From Todiramphus chloris collaris (taxonomy: Eukaryota > Chordata > Aves > Coraciiformes > Alcedinidae): a stretch of DNA of 64,000 bases. The stretch lies in assembly GCA_025345505.1 (NCBI GenBank), contig JANVCC010000130.1, positions 5,957,366-6,021,365 on the forward strand, written 5' to 3'. Each line of letters opens with the position of its first letter. The stretch's first letter is position 1. This document shows, piece by piece, positions 1-11,034 of the stretch. The position numbers and the translations under genes are program-made. Below the pieces are notes generated by a model. It was given only the letters and a program-made list of their open reading frames with translations. It made no database searches and was not told the DNA's origin.

Positions 1-3000
1 TACCTTTACTGCACTAACATCAGTCAGAGGGAACACTTTCGTTTTCCCAGAAGTACAGTCTGGGAGTTGGCAGCACACAGGTCACTGGTTTGGCCAGGGA
101 AGAAGGTCCAGCTCTCTGACAGGAGGTGTGATGTCCTGATAGAGGGGCAGCTCTCCTTAGCTGCTACCTGCTGCCATAGCACAAGAGGCTCTCAGTTTCT
201 GTTGTCTTACTTTGTTTCTTGGGGTAAATCATGTGGCATCTCTGTCAGCTGAGGTCCTCTGCTGGTAGTCTTTTCTCACTGGGACAGGAGCTCCCCGTGA
301 GCTCAGAGGGCAGACAGGAGCCTGGGAGCAGCTCCTGCACTTGTGGGTTGTCCTGGTTGTTGCCTTGGGAGGTGAAGTGACATTGCTTCATTGAGGGCAG
401 TGGGATGGAGTGTGGGAAGAGATTGGGCAAAGGATTACTAGATGCCATGGGATACCTCTTCTCCTTTGCTAAAGAGTGACCTGCCTTAGCAAATTGCAGC
501 TAAGGAAAAATTTTCCCATCACTTGTTCTTCAGTTTTCTCTTTCCTCCTTTTGTCCCTGATCTTTGATACTGTATGTCTTAGCCTTGCAGAATAGTCGTG
601 TGGACGATGTTTGCTGAGGCTGTGTCACCTTCCTCAGAGTTAGTGTCCCTGTGTGGGTTGGAGGGTATGGAAAGTGTCTGTTTTGAGGGCTGGAGCCACA
701 TTGAGCAGAAATGATGCAGTCAAAACTGCCTGGAAAGATCAGGTTACTAACTCATTAGAGGGAATGCTTCCTGGTAACTGTAAAATGAGCTTCCATGCTC
801 CCTCATTTCTAGCATCTAATTTGCTAGGTGGTTTCATTTATTAGCATACATTCAAGTGTGTGGGCACTTGTATGGCTCTTTCTTTAAGAAACAAAAACAT
901 TAACCCTCTAGTACACCACCTGTTTGCACTTCATTGTCAACTGTGAGGGGTTATTTTATTGGCTTCATTGTTTCACTTTTCATTAACTTTTTTCTTTATT
1001 AGCATGCAGGCTGCAATACGATTTCTTTTTGCTAGAAATGGACTTTGTTTGTCATTAATACCATACTTCTGGCTGTATTTCTTTATTTAAAAGAAATAAA
1101 GCTTTTCTTTCATATCTAGTCTTTATATCTACCCTGGTCTGTGTCTCTGTCCTAGTGGCTTTCCAAATGTACTTGATTTAGCTTTTCAATATGTAATTAA
1201 TGCCAAACAAGTTAATTGCTTTACAAGTGTCTAAAATTCCCTCGTTTCATTTCTATTCATTTATCAACCTTCATTATACAGCCACTGTTCCACATAAACA
1301 CAAATGATTATTAATGAATGCCTAATGTTGTATTCATTAGAAAATCAGGTTAATGGCTAGTAATGAATATCTGAGCTACTTGATACTATCAAGTATGTTT
1401 TTGTTGTGTGGTTTGGTTTTTTTTTTTCCTTTCCCTTGTTGATTACAATGCTTCTTGAATCTATGAAGAAATCATACCTGTATGTTAGGCCAACTGAAAC
1501 ACGATGAGGTCAAACCTTTGCAAAAGCCCATGACCATTCCCACATTGCAGGTGCTTTCTCTGAAGGTTGAATGCTAAAGATATTTGACAAAGACAGACAA
1601 CTTGTAACCACCAGTTTATCCTCAGGAGATATCTACTTAAGGGGATTACTCATATTCTTAAAACCATTTAAGACTAGTCAAGGTGACAAAGATCATTCCT
1701 AGATGCCTTTCTACAGTCATAAGAGATTTGATTATGCAGGATTAATATCTGTATCTGGCACATACTGAGACACATAGTAATTCTAATGTATAGCATATTT
1801 CTCATTGTGGGAGTATGTGGTGCAAGCTCTAATGCTTTCACCTAGTTTTAAAAGCCATTAAGGTTCAAGATGGGTGAGCACTCACATTAAAAGCAGTGAT
1901 AAGTTTTATACTAGCTAAAATTTGACAAGGTAGTACTATTTCAGATGCTTCTATATATCCATGTGCGGTTACAGGTCAATGTGAATGAGCAGGTCTTATG
2001 TAATTTATACCACAAATCCCCAGCTGCTGTATATTTTCTCATCCCATGAGGATCATCTGTCCCTATGATCTTCTAAAGCAGCATTGGAAGAACACATCAG
2101 TACAGCTGCAACCCCTGTTCTCATAGCTGATGCTGTGTGGAGATTTCCTAGGAAGTGGTCCACTTTAGGGTAGTTTTGGGCATGGTAATACATTTCTGCA
2201 CTGAATGTTGGACAGAACCTGAGACCTTCAGAAAATACGCTTTGGGAAAGATGTTCTTTAAATGAGTTGGCAAAATTGGGTCCTGTCTTTTTCTGTAGTT
2301 CAAATTTCACTTAAACTTATCCTAGAGTAGAGATGAGATTCTGACTTTACCAAATTGCTTTCTAGCTAACAATATTTTGTCTGTACCACGGGCATTACCT
2401 TTTACCTTCTGGTCTCTATAATGTACATTATGTTAATTGAGTAGCATCATTGGTATTTCCTACCCCAGCTGTGGCTGTATTTCAATGGATGAAGCAATTC
2501 CTAAATGTTGTCTGTGGTGAAATGTTTTAAAATAATGTATTTTGATTTACAGGGGTTCAGCAATCCTGATTATGCTAGATTATCCAAATGCAAATGTGTG
2601 TATGTGCCTGTGTGTGTAGTGTCTTTTTGCAGATATTTAGAGATAATACTGTATAATATCCCTTGTCTTGCTTTATAAGGTTCTGCCTGCCAAAAATATT
2701 TGGTTATTTGAAGTTATATGTCCATAGAAACTAGGCTATATTTCATATTTTATTTTATTAAGCATTGGCTTCATCTTTGTTTGCTATCACTTCTGCCATG
2801 GTAACGTGAAGGCCTGGAGGTCCTAGGAGCATTTGAGCTGGAGCTACAGCTCTTCTGAGGGCTCAGGAAATGAAATATCTTGTAGTGTTTGCATTGATAT
2901 CCGTCAACAGCCTTCCTGTTCTGCCTCATTAGACCTTTAAGGGACTTCACAAATATTGAACTGTAATGGTGATCAACATGGTCCTGTTGGACACCTCAAG

Positions 3001-4169
3001 CACAATGGCTCTTTACAGTTATAAAGAAATTACTCCTTATTGGTAACTAAACCTTGAAAGAACACATTTGCCCTAATTATAAGTGGTGTGAAAAAGAGTC
3101 CCCAGAGTGACAGTGAAGACTGCTGTTTGTCAGGCATTGCAGATAATTAAAAAAAAAAAAAAAAGAAATACAATACAGTTATAATGTGATTCCTTATAAA
3201 GTTCCTGTCAAATTACAACATGAAATAAGATGAGAGAATTTATGCAATGAAAGACAGTAAATTGTATTTATTACTTAATGAAAATTTAAGTGGCAGTGCT
3301 GTATCAGAGGACATTATCGGTTTCCAGTTAATGTTGGTAGTTACATAGTAACCATGGTTAGGATTAGGGTCCTATATCATCGTAACAGCTAAGTGTGTTT
3401 TACATACATTGTCTGTTCTCTCTCAGGAGTAATTAATAGTGCTTATGGCTAGAAGCACTATTGCACAACTGAACTTTAATGAAAGAGACAAAATGTAGGC
3501 ATGTGCTGGGTTTGCTCATTAGGCAGAGAGTTGAAATGTCTGCTAGACACTATATGAAAGAATGTTGTGTTACCTCCAGACAGGTCTTTTGTGGGTGGCT
3601 TTAGAACACATATATGATGTGTTCCTGGGTTAGGCCTGGAAAGGGAAAGGCGGGCAATTGATATTGACACAGGGTTTTAACATGCTGTGAGAATAATAGT
3701 GACTTGTCCCAGGTATCTGATTTTACTTATTTGCAGTTATTTTGAGCAAGTCAAGAATGACAGGCAATACACAAAAAACGATATCTCATGTTTTGTATTT
3801 TCTTTGGTCTTGGGGAGTGGAAATTGCAGTTCAGGCAGTCTGGTTTTAAATGATATCTATCCCTAGATGATTTAATTTCTAGTAAATTATCAGTTGAGTA
3901 TTTGGTTTCAGAAACTGTGTACTGGTGTGACATGAACAGAGCTAAGAAGACAAATAAGGAAATCTGATAATGACAGATCACCCTGCCATACTGCAAACCT
4001 GCATGAGGCAAGACTAAAATATGAGCTGAAATTTCTGTTGTGAGAGTCTCCTTAGATCTATTATACCTTTGAAATGTCTTTTTGAAATGTCATCTGGAAG
4101 TGATGTGATCAGCCTGCAAAAACAGAATAAAAATAAGCTAAACTACTTTTTAAATACATTTTAGTCTGA
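1..4169. other. Non-coding unique DNA
   Basis: No gene recognised. The open frames here are under 90 codons, lie on both strands and show no domain, low-complexity signature or convincing splice-site pair. The only simple repeat worth noting is a run of 16 A at 3149-3164, followed by an A-rich tail. I saw no CR1 or LTR signature. Intergenic or intronic DNA is the simplest reading. Confidence 0.6.
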
Positions 4170-4268
4170 GGAATACGGTTTAGTGGTGACCTGGCAGTTA
4201 TAGGTTAACAGTTGGACTTGTTGATCTTAAAGGTCTCTTCCAACCAAAAGAATTCTATGATTCTATGA
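4170..4268 (+). mobile_element. CR1 LINE 3' end, severely 5'-truncated
   Basis: About 100 bp matching the extreme 3' untranslated end of avian CR1. It contains the block TTAGGTTAACAGTTGGACT-like (here ATAGGTTAACAGTTGGACTT), then GATCTTAAAGGTCTCTTCCA, and closes with the diagnostic terminal repeat ATTCTATGATTCTATGA. CR1 elements insert by target-primed reverse transcription and usually lose their 5' end, so a tail-only copy is typical. No coding part is left. Confidence 0.9.
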
Positions 4269-7229
4269 TAATGTTACATGGCCCATGTGGATAGAATATG
4301 ACGGGTTGGAGACATTTACTGCTGCATTGTAAGTAGAGCCTCACAACTGCTGTGTGGCATTCAGCATGGCTTTGTGTGTTCTGCTCTACTGGCACCAGTC
4401 CTCCATTCACGGAGGATTGCTTGGCTCTTCAGTGCTCTTCACTGACAACCATCCTGCAAACGAACAGGGAAAGCTTGCATTTTTGACCGTCTCATTCTGC
4501 TGCAAGGAGGATAAAGACCCCCAGCAGCCAAAAGTGTAACCTGTAAATGATAGGCATCAAACATGCTTGGTAACTCAGTATCATTGCTGACATCTGGGGA
4601 AGGGTTGGTGGGGTCAGGTAAGGGTGAGATACCAGGCCACCTACAAGTCAAAGACTTAGACTCCTCCTGGACTGAGGGACAGAGCTTGGCACATAGCACA
4701 AAGGAGTTATGGAATAGCACAGCTCATCTCTGCCAGATGAGCCAGACCTACAAGATCAGAGCAAGCAAACATCCAATGGGAAACACCATCCTAGACCTTC
4801 CTTTTCCACCCACAAATTTAACCCATTTTTAAATCTTTTTAGTAAGTGATATTGTCACAACAGTAGTATACAGCATATCCAAAATGCACATCATAATTGT
4901 AGGAGATGTTTTTGCTTATTTTTTGTGTATACTTACTTTCAACTGCAATTTTTAGGAATTTCTATTCTGATCAGGCTTGGAGAAAGAGTTATGTTGTTGG
5001 ATAGCTCTTGATCTTCTAACTGAATAAATAACCCCTTTCCCACACACACGAGGATTATAAAGCAATGAAAAACAACAACAAATAAAACCTTGCTTGCTGT
5101 AATCTTTAGTACTGTTTCTAGTACTATCACCTTTTGCATTTAATATGCTGTTCAGATGACTGTGAAGAATATTTTAGGAACACAGTTTTTGAAGCATTGA
5201 TTTTATTATTCATCTGCTGTGTAAGACTCAAAATCAGCTTTATAGGTGCAATTTTCTCTTCACTAGAGGTACAAAGGACAAAAATTACAAGAATAATTTC
5301 ATCTTTCTCTTTCAAATAAAAATAAATAGATGAGTTCATCAAGGAAATTGCTGACCTGTTACATTTTTTCTTTCATTTGCTAATGATCCCCTTTTCCAGT
5401 GAATGAAACTCGAGCCTGGTGATTTTTCCGCCAATGTGTACATGTATATCTGGTAAATTAATGTCAGTATGCTGGGGAAGATGGTAGCCATAGGCCAGGG
5501 CTTTCCGTTGCCATGGATCCATTGCAGACCTCTCTGATTGTAGCTTGTTAGGGCTTTGTTTAAACAAGTAGGAACTGGGAAAAAAAAAAAGATTTTCAGC
5601 TATTTTTGTCATTTACATTTTAACTGTTCTAATTGTCGCAATTTCCTTCCTATTTATGATGAATGGTTAGGGGAGTTAAGCCTTCAGTGGTGACCACTGC
5701 ACTCTTCAAACTCAGGCCACACACTCTGTCCACGGTTTTTTTCTCTGTGCTATTCTGGCATGGAAAGGATTTAGCCTACCTCAGTCTGCCTGTGGGAGAC
5801 AACATGCTGTACCTTAAATACATACATATGCATCACCTATAAAATATTGTGTGAGAACCGACAACACTTTGAGCATTAGTTTTAGACAATAGTGCTCAAT
5901 TCCAGCATGGTCTCTGATTTGGTCAACTGTGGCACTTCTTTGAATTCACCAGAGTGTTTTAAATAGAGAAACACAGCCTTTAATGTTTTCTGTTGCTGTT
6001 TGTATTGACACCACGTTTACGTTGAACAGAGGTTGCTGCATGTGACTAGTGATGACCATCTCTTAGTGCAGCAGTGGGTACCTGCCTGTGCTGCAGCTGC
6101 TGCAGTTGTGACCGTGTGGGGGACGGTCATGGTGACAAAATGTCAATGGGCATGTGGCCTCTGGACAGTAATAAAACATCTGTGTCTGAATGTGTCCCCC
6201 AGTATGGCCTTCCCACGGGGTCCACAAAGAAAGATGGGAAATGTGTGAAATTCTGCATGGGTCTGAAGAACCAGAGTTTTGGTACATAGTCTACTGCGGT
6301 CCTGAGCTTCACCTCCACCAGTGGACCAGTGTTATCTCTGCATACTTCCTCTCTGTGTCCTGTCAGCTGTACCTGTGCAGAAATGCTTCCCATCCCTCTC
6401 TACAGACCTTCTCCTGTATGAAGGAGGAGTTACTGTGTATCAGAAGAGCTGCCAGACCTTGTTTTCATTCCAGCTAAAGTCCTTTTTACCTTACTAAAAG
6501 AAAAAAATTTAAGAGTGATGTACATCCAGTTTACTGTTACTTTAAAATCCTTATTTACTCATCAAGTGGGTGTATTTTCTTTAATATAGATGAATCCAGT
6601 TTGTTTCTAAATTTGAGAGTGGTATTTTAATCTGAGGATGAGTATCAGCGACTTTGCTGTGGTTGTGACACTCAGAAAGAATATTTACTAATGGTTCCAA
6701 GGGTGACAATTATTATTCACTGCATTATGATATAATTAATAACAGTGCTAATAATAAAAGCCAGTTTGTTGGATGGCTTTTATTTATTCAAGTCTCTGTG
6801 AACTGAAAAGTGAGACTCAATCTTTCTTTTGTTCAGCTGTAACATGCAGTTCACTCAATGACAGTATCTAACCTTTTTAGTATTGCGTGTAACCCAAAAG
6901 ACTCGGGCTGGCCACAGAACGTGCTCCAATGATGTATCCCAACACTGCAGAAAGCGGAGACAGGATTAGGGCTACACTTTCCCCATTTTCTTCCTCTTTT
7001 CTCATAGTAGTCCCAGACTGTAGTAACCTTCTGCATTTCTTCAGCCATGAGGTTTTAAGGGCAGAAAGCAGTCAGGATATAAAGCTGATGGAGTAGCTGA
7101 CAAACCGTCATATAAAATGCTATTCCACTACCTTTTGCAAACATCACTGTTAATGTTACTTGTGATGGTGCTGAGGCAGTAGCTCTTTCTTGCCTCTTGG
7201 CTTTCATGTTCCTTTGGCTTGGCCACAGA
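4269..7229. other. Non-coding unique DNA
   Basis: No gene or mobile element recognised. Overlapping frames of 71-95 codons around 6.03-6.48 kb are open on both strands at once, which points to a locally GC-richer stretch with few stop codons rather than coding selection. I saw no splice-bounded exon or promoter signature. Confidence 0.5.
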
Positions 7230-7335
7230 CCTTTCTTCCTGCTTGTATCTGCTTAGACTGTGAAGGCTTTGGGGCAGGAATTATTGCTTGTTTTCTGTGA
7301 AGTGTTGCACGTGGTAGATCTTGGTTATTCTTGTT
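7230..7335 (+). mobile_element. Ancient L3/CR1-like LINE or SINE tail
   Basis: The stretch from CTTCCTGCTTGTATCTGC through TAGACTGTGAAGGCTTTG and GGGCAGGAATTATTGCTTG resembles the conserved 3' tail of an old amniote L3/CR1-L3-type element, whose consensus reads roughly TAGATTGTAAGCTCTTTGGG then GCAGGGACTGTCTTTTGTT. The match is diverged and comes from memory of the family, so this is tentative. If right, the copy predates the avian CR1 copies nearby. Confidence 0.4.
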
Positions 7336-7880
7336 CCCCAAGTTGCACAGTTGTAGAAGTTGTAGTCACAAAGGTGACAAACTGTCTGGGAGGGAAAGGA
7401 GATGGACTGGTAAAGTTTAGCCTAAGGAATTATCTAGTCAACATTGGCCTGTATTAATCCAAATTGCTATTCCAGGGGGCTCATGCTTTTATTTGACCAA
7501 CATATGGAAGATTCCCCACTTGCATTTTTTTCCTTTCCTTACACAAATAATCCAAGTGTTTGTAGCAGCTTCTTCATGTTGCATTTTCCTCTGCTATAAA
7601 TGGTTCTGAAAGCAAGACACATCATTTTCCTCTTCCAGATGTCAGGGCTTGCAAAATAAAAGTCCAGTCTTACAGCCTTGAGGTGTGCAATGTGCCGCTA
7701 GAGTCAGCAGTGGGTGTGTGCAGAGGTCTCCAGGGATGCCCCAATAATTCAAGTCCTGGCTAACAGTACCCAGTATAAAATAATTTCTCACTGCCCAAGG
7801 TATGTAGGAGCTTGCAGACTTTCAGTGCATTTCTCTGTAACACAGCAGCTTGGGAATGTCGCTTTGACTGTAGATTTTCA
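7336..7880. other. Non-coding unique DNA
   Basis: No gene, repeat or clear regulatory element recognised. Short open frames on both strands carry no recognisable domain. Confidence 0.5.
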
Positions 7881-8048
7881 GGGAGGCTGCTGGTCTCTGA
7901 CGGGCCAAACCTGCAGGATTTGGTGCAAATTCTGACCCTGGAAAGAGAAGAGAGGAGGCAGGCAGGGAGGCTGACAGTCCCTGATGGGCAAAACCTGCAG
8001 GTTTGGGTGTGAATTCTGATCCTGGCAAGGGAAAAAGGAGGCAGGTGA
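7881..8048 (+). repeat. 84-bp tandem duplication (two copies)
   Basis: Two adjacent diverged copies of one unit, at 7881-7964 and 7965-8048. Both begin GGGAGGCTG and share the blocks AAACCTGCAGG and AATTCTGA followed by CCTGG, ending in GGAGGCAGG. The period is 84 bp with no net indel between copies, a multiple of three, which is why frames stay open through both units on both strands (for example a 123-codon minus frame at 7760-8131). No domain is recognisable, so I read this as a local non-coding duplication and not a gene. Confidence 0.8.
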
Positions 8049-9427
8049 TGCTGGCGTGCCTGTGTCAATATAGGTATTCTGGTAATACCCTCTAGTGGAG
8101 ACACGAGGTCTGCCAGGGGGGTTGCCAGCAAATTTAAATTCCAACTTCAACAACTTTAGGACAGCTTTATCAAATAACTGTGTGGCTGCTGCACATTTGT
8201 GTATAGGAAATATTTCACTTGTACATTTGTGCTAGTTAGAGAACGTAATTTATTTCTGAGACTCCTAGCCACAGCTGTTAGGCATGTAGGGCTGTGTAGA
8301 GTAGGCTGATCTTTTGCTACACCATTCTCAGAGTTATGTATTTACCTGGGGCTAAAGCATTGCATTTCTAACTAAGTAATATACACTCTGTATTGAATAA
8401 CTACATAATATAGAGGCTGTTATCACTTTTCTTCTACTTGTGGTTTCCTGGTGACTGCAGGTAGCAGAGGTGAGAATATGCTTGCTATTTCTCACTGCTG
8501 TTACTCCTCCACTTCCCTGCAAAGTCCGTGGAAACACTGCAATGCCTGCTGCTGAAATAGAAGGAGAAATGTGGGAATCTATCTTAATAAATAAGTAAAT
8601 ATGTGAACAACACTAAAACTTACTTTTTTTTTGTTTTCTCTAATTCATTTGCAGATGGAAAGTTGCATGGTATTTTGTCAAGATTTATACCAGTGTTATA
8701 CTGGGATGATTGGATATTTTTCAGTAATTATTATTCTGGCATATCTTCTACTTCTGTACTAAACCACATAGATTTTAGTAGGATTGGAATGAAATCACGT
8801 TGCCCTTCTGTGATGTCTCTCTTTTTTTACAAGATAGCATCAGTGTCATGGAGGGGCCTCAAGAAATGAGCAATATATATGAACTAAAAAATCTCTAGTC
8901 TCTTCATTGAATAATTAATCACTCAAGTAAAGGATATTACTTGAAGTTGCCATATGTTATTTTTGAGGAAGAAAATATGTTGGAGATCGATGCTATTTTG
9001 CTTCTTGAGCAATTTAACATGTTTCACTCAGAAAAGCTACATGAGAAATTGTTCATTTAATAACACAATAGACATAAGTTTGATATTGTTTTAGGGAAGC
9101 TTTTTAACATATCCCAGCAATTACATTATTCTTTTTCTTAAATGGGAATCAAACTTCAGTAGGTATTGCAGAATAAAATATAACAGGAAAAGAGAAATGA
9201 TGATACTTCAGTGTCAATACTTAACATATTAATGCTTATACTGTAATTAACCTTTTGATTCGCTTACCTGGTTGACAAAAGTTTTGATGACTTCATATTT
9301 TGTATGGTTTTTATATGCAAAGACCAATCTTGACTTCTGCTTGTACCATTTTGTTCTGCACACAACTAGAAAGGATATAAAGTATGACCTGGTGGTCCAG
9401 ATAATTCAGTGGTCTAGAAGATTAGCA
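8049..9427. other. Non-coding unique DNA
   Basis: AT-rich stretch with no recognised gene or repeat. A good-looking splice acceptor (T-rich tract then TTTGCAG) ends near 8653, but no consensus donor follows at a sensible distance with an open frame. Nothing else notable up to the CR1 start. Confidence 0.5.
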
Positions 9428-11034
9428 GAATGCAGCCCCTATAATGTTGGAGGAAATGATCAGTGACCTACTGTGCCACATAGATGTGCACAAGTCTGTG
9501 GGATCAGATGGGATCCACCCAATGGTACTAAAGGAGCTGGCAGAAGTTGTCACCAAGCCACACTTTCCATTATTTATCAACAGTTCCGGCTAACCAGGGA
9601 GGTCCCAGTTGACCGGAAGATATCAAATGTGACACCCATCTACAGGAAGGGCTGAAAGGATGATCCTGGGAACTACAGACCTGTCAGTCTGACCTTGGTG
9701 CCAGGGAAGGTTATGGAGCAGGTCATCCTGAGTTTCATCACATGGCACATACAAAACAACCAGGAGATCAGGCCCAGTCAGCAGAGGTTTAGGAAAGGCA
9801 GGTCCTGCCTGACTAACCTGATCTCCTTCTACAACAAGATGACCCGCCTAGTGGATGAGGGAAGAGCTGTGGACATTGTCTATCTGGACTTTAGAAAAGC
9901 CTTTGACACTGTCCCCCACAGCATTCTCCTTCAGAAACTTACGGCACAAGGCTTGGATAAATACACTCTGAACTGGATAAAAAACTGGCTGGATGGCCGG
10001 GCTGAAAGAGTGGTAGCGAACGGAGCTAAATCTGACTGGCATCTGGTCACAAGTGCTGTTCCCCAGGGTTCAGGACTGGGGCCTGTTCTCTTCAATATCT
10101 TTATTAATGATCTGGATGAGGGAATTGAGTGTACCCTCAGTAAATGTGCAGGTGACACCAAGTTAGGTGAATGTGTCAATCTGCTACAGGGTAGGGAAGC
10201 TTTACAGCAGGACCTAGACAGGTTCAATCAGCTGGCCAAGGTTAATTGCATGGGGCTTGACAAGGCCAAGTGCCGGGTCTGGTCCTGCACTTGGGTCATA
10301 ACAACCCCATGGTAAGCTACAGATTTGAGGTTGTGTGTTTGGAAAGCTGCAAGTTGGAAAAGGATCTGGGGGGTATTGATCAATAGTCAACTAAATATGG
10401 GTCAGCAGTGTGAGCAGGTGGCCAAGAAGGCCAATGGCATCCTGGCTTGTATTAGAAACACTTGGCCAGCAGGAATAGGGAGGTGATTGTCCCCCTGTAC
10501 TTGGCACTGGTGAGGCCACCCCTTGAATATTGTGTTCAGTTCTGAGTCCCTCACTATAAGAAGGACATAGAAGTGCTGGAGCGTGTCCAGAAAAGGGCAA
10601 CGAGGCTGGTGAAGGGCCTAGAGCACAAGTCCTATTGAGAAGTGGCTGAGGAAGCTTAGTTTGTTTAGTCTGGAGAAGAGGAGACTGAGGGGAGACCTCC
10701 TCACTCTCTACAACTACCTGAAATGAGGTTGGAGGGAGGAGCGGAACAGCCTCTTCTCCCCGGTGACGTGTGACAGGACCAGAGGGAACGGATGCAAGGT
10801 GTGCCAGGGGAGGTTTTAGGTTGGATATTTGGAAACATTTCTTCACTGAAAGGGTTATCAAACATTGGAATGGTCTGCCCATGGCAATGGTGGAGTCATC
10901 ATCCCTGGAGGCATTTAAATGGCATGTGGACCTGGGGCTCAGGGACATGTTTTAGTGGTGAGCTTGTCATGTTGGGTTGAAGGTTGGACTAGATGATCTT
11001 GAAGGTCTCTTCCAACCAAAGGCAATCTGTGATT
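9428..11034 (+). mobile_element. CR1 LINE, 5'-truncated, with reverse transcriptase remnant
   Basis: The longest CR1 copy in the window, about 1.6 kb. It enters in ORF2 just before the reverse transcriptase (block GTGGGATCAGATGGGATCCA, encoding the GSDGIHP-type motif) and runs to the 3' end, where TTGAAGGTCTCTTCCAACC precedes a degraded terminal ATCTGTGATTC. The 3' UTR and the C-terminal ORF2 region (GGAGAAGAGGAGACTGAGGG) are both recognisable. ORF2 is broken by a frame change around 9555-9575, an in-frame TGA at 9653-9655 and further lesions after 10315, so the copy is dead. A 5' endonuclease domain and ORF1 are absent. Plus-strand orientation is shared with most CR1 copies here. Confidence 0.95.
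9656..10315 (+). pseudogene. CR1 ORF2 reverse transcriptase fragment (inactive)
   Basis: The best protein-level match in the window. The frame opens after the stop at 9653-9655 with a GNYRPVSLT motif. It continues with the RT motif A block [14 protein letters not shown] (catalytic Asp codon at 9887-9889), the motif B-type stretch [20 protein letters not shown], and then motif C. In motif C the expected F-A-D-D is C-A-G-D at 10145-10156: the first catalytic Asp has become Gly (GGT at 10151-10153) and Phe has become Cys. Known CR1 enzymes copy their own RNA at a nicked target; this copy could not. The frame ends at 10315, and the downstream ORF2 remains are out of frame. The upstream part, 9473-9652, lies in the same frame behind the TGA. 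Confidence 0.9.

Noticed and set aside
7760-8153. Minus-strand frames of 91-123 codons
   Set aside because: They run through an 84-bp tandem duplication, overlap each other in different frames and have no domain.
8619-8870. Exon starting after the T-rich tract and TTTGCAG at about 8653
   Set aside because: The acceptor looks good but no consensus donor follows at a sensible distance in the open frame.
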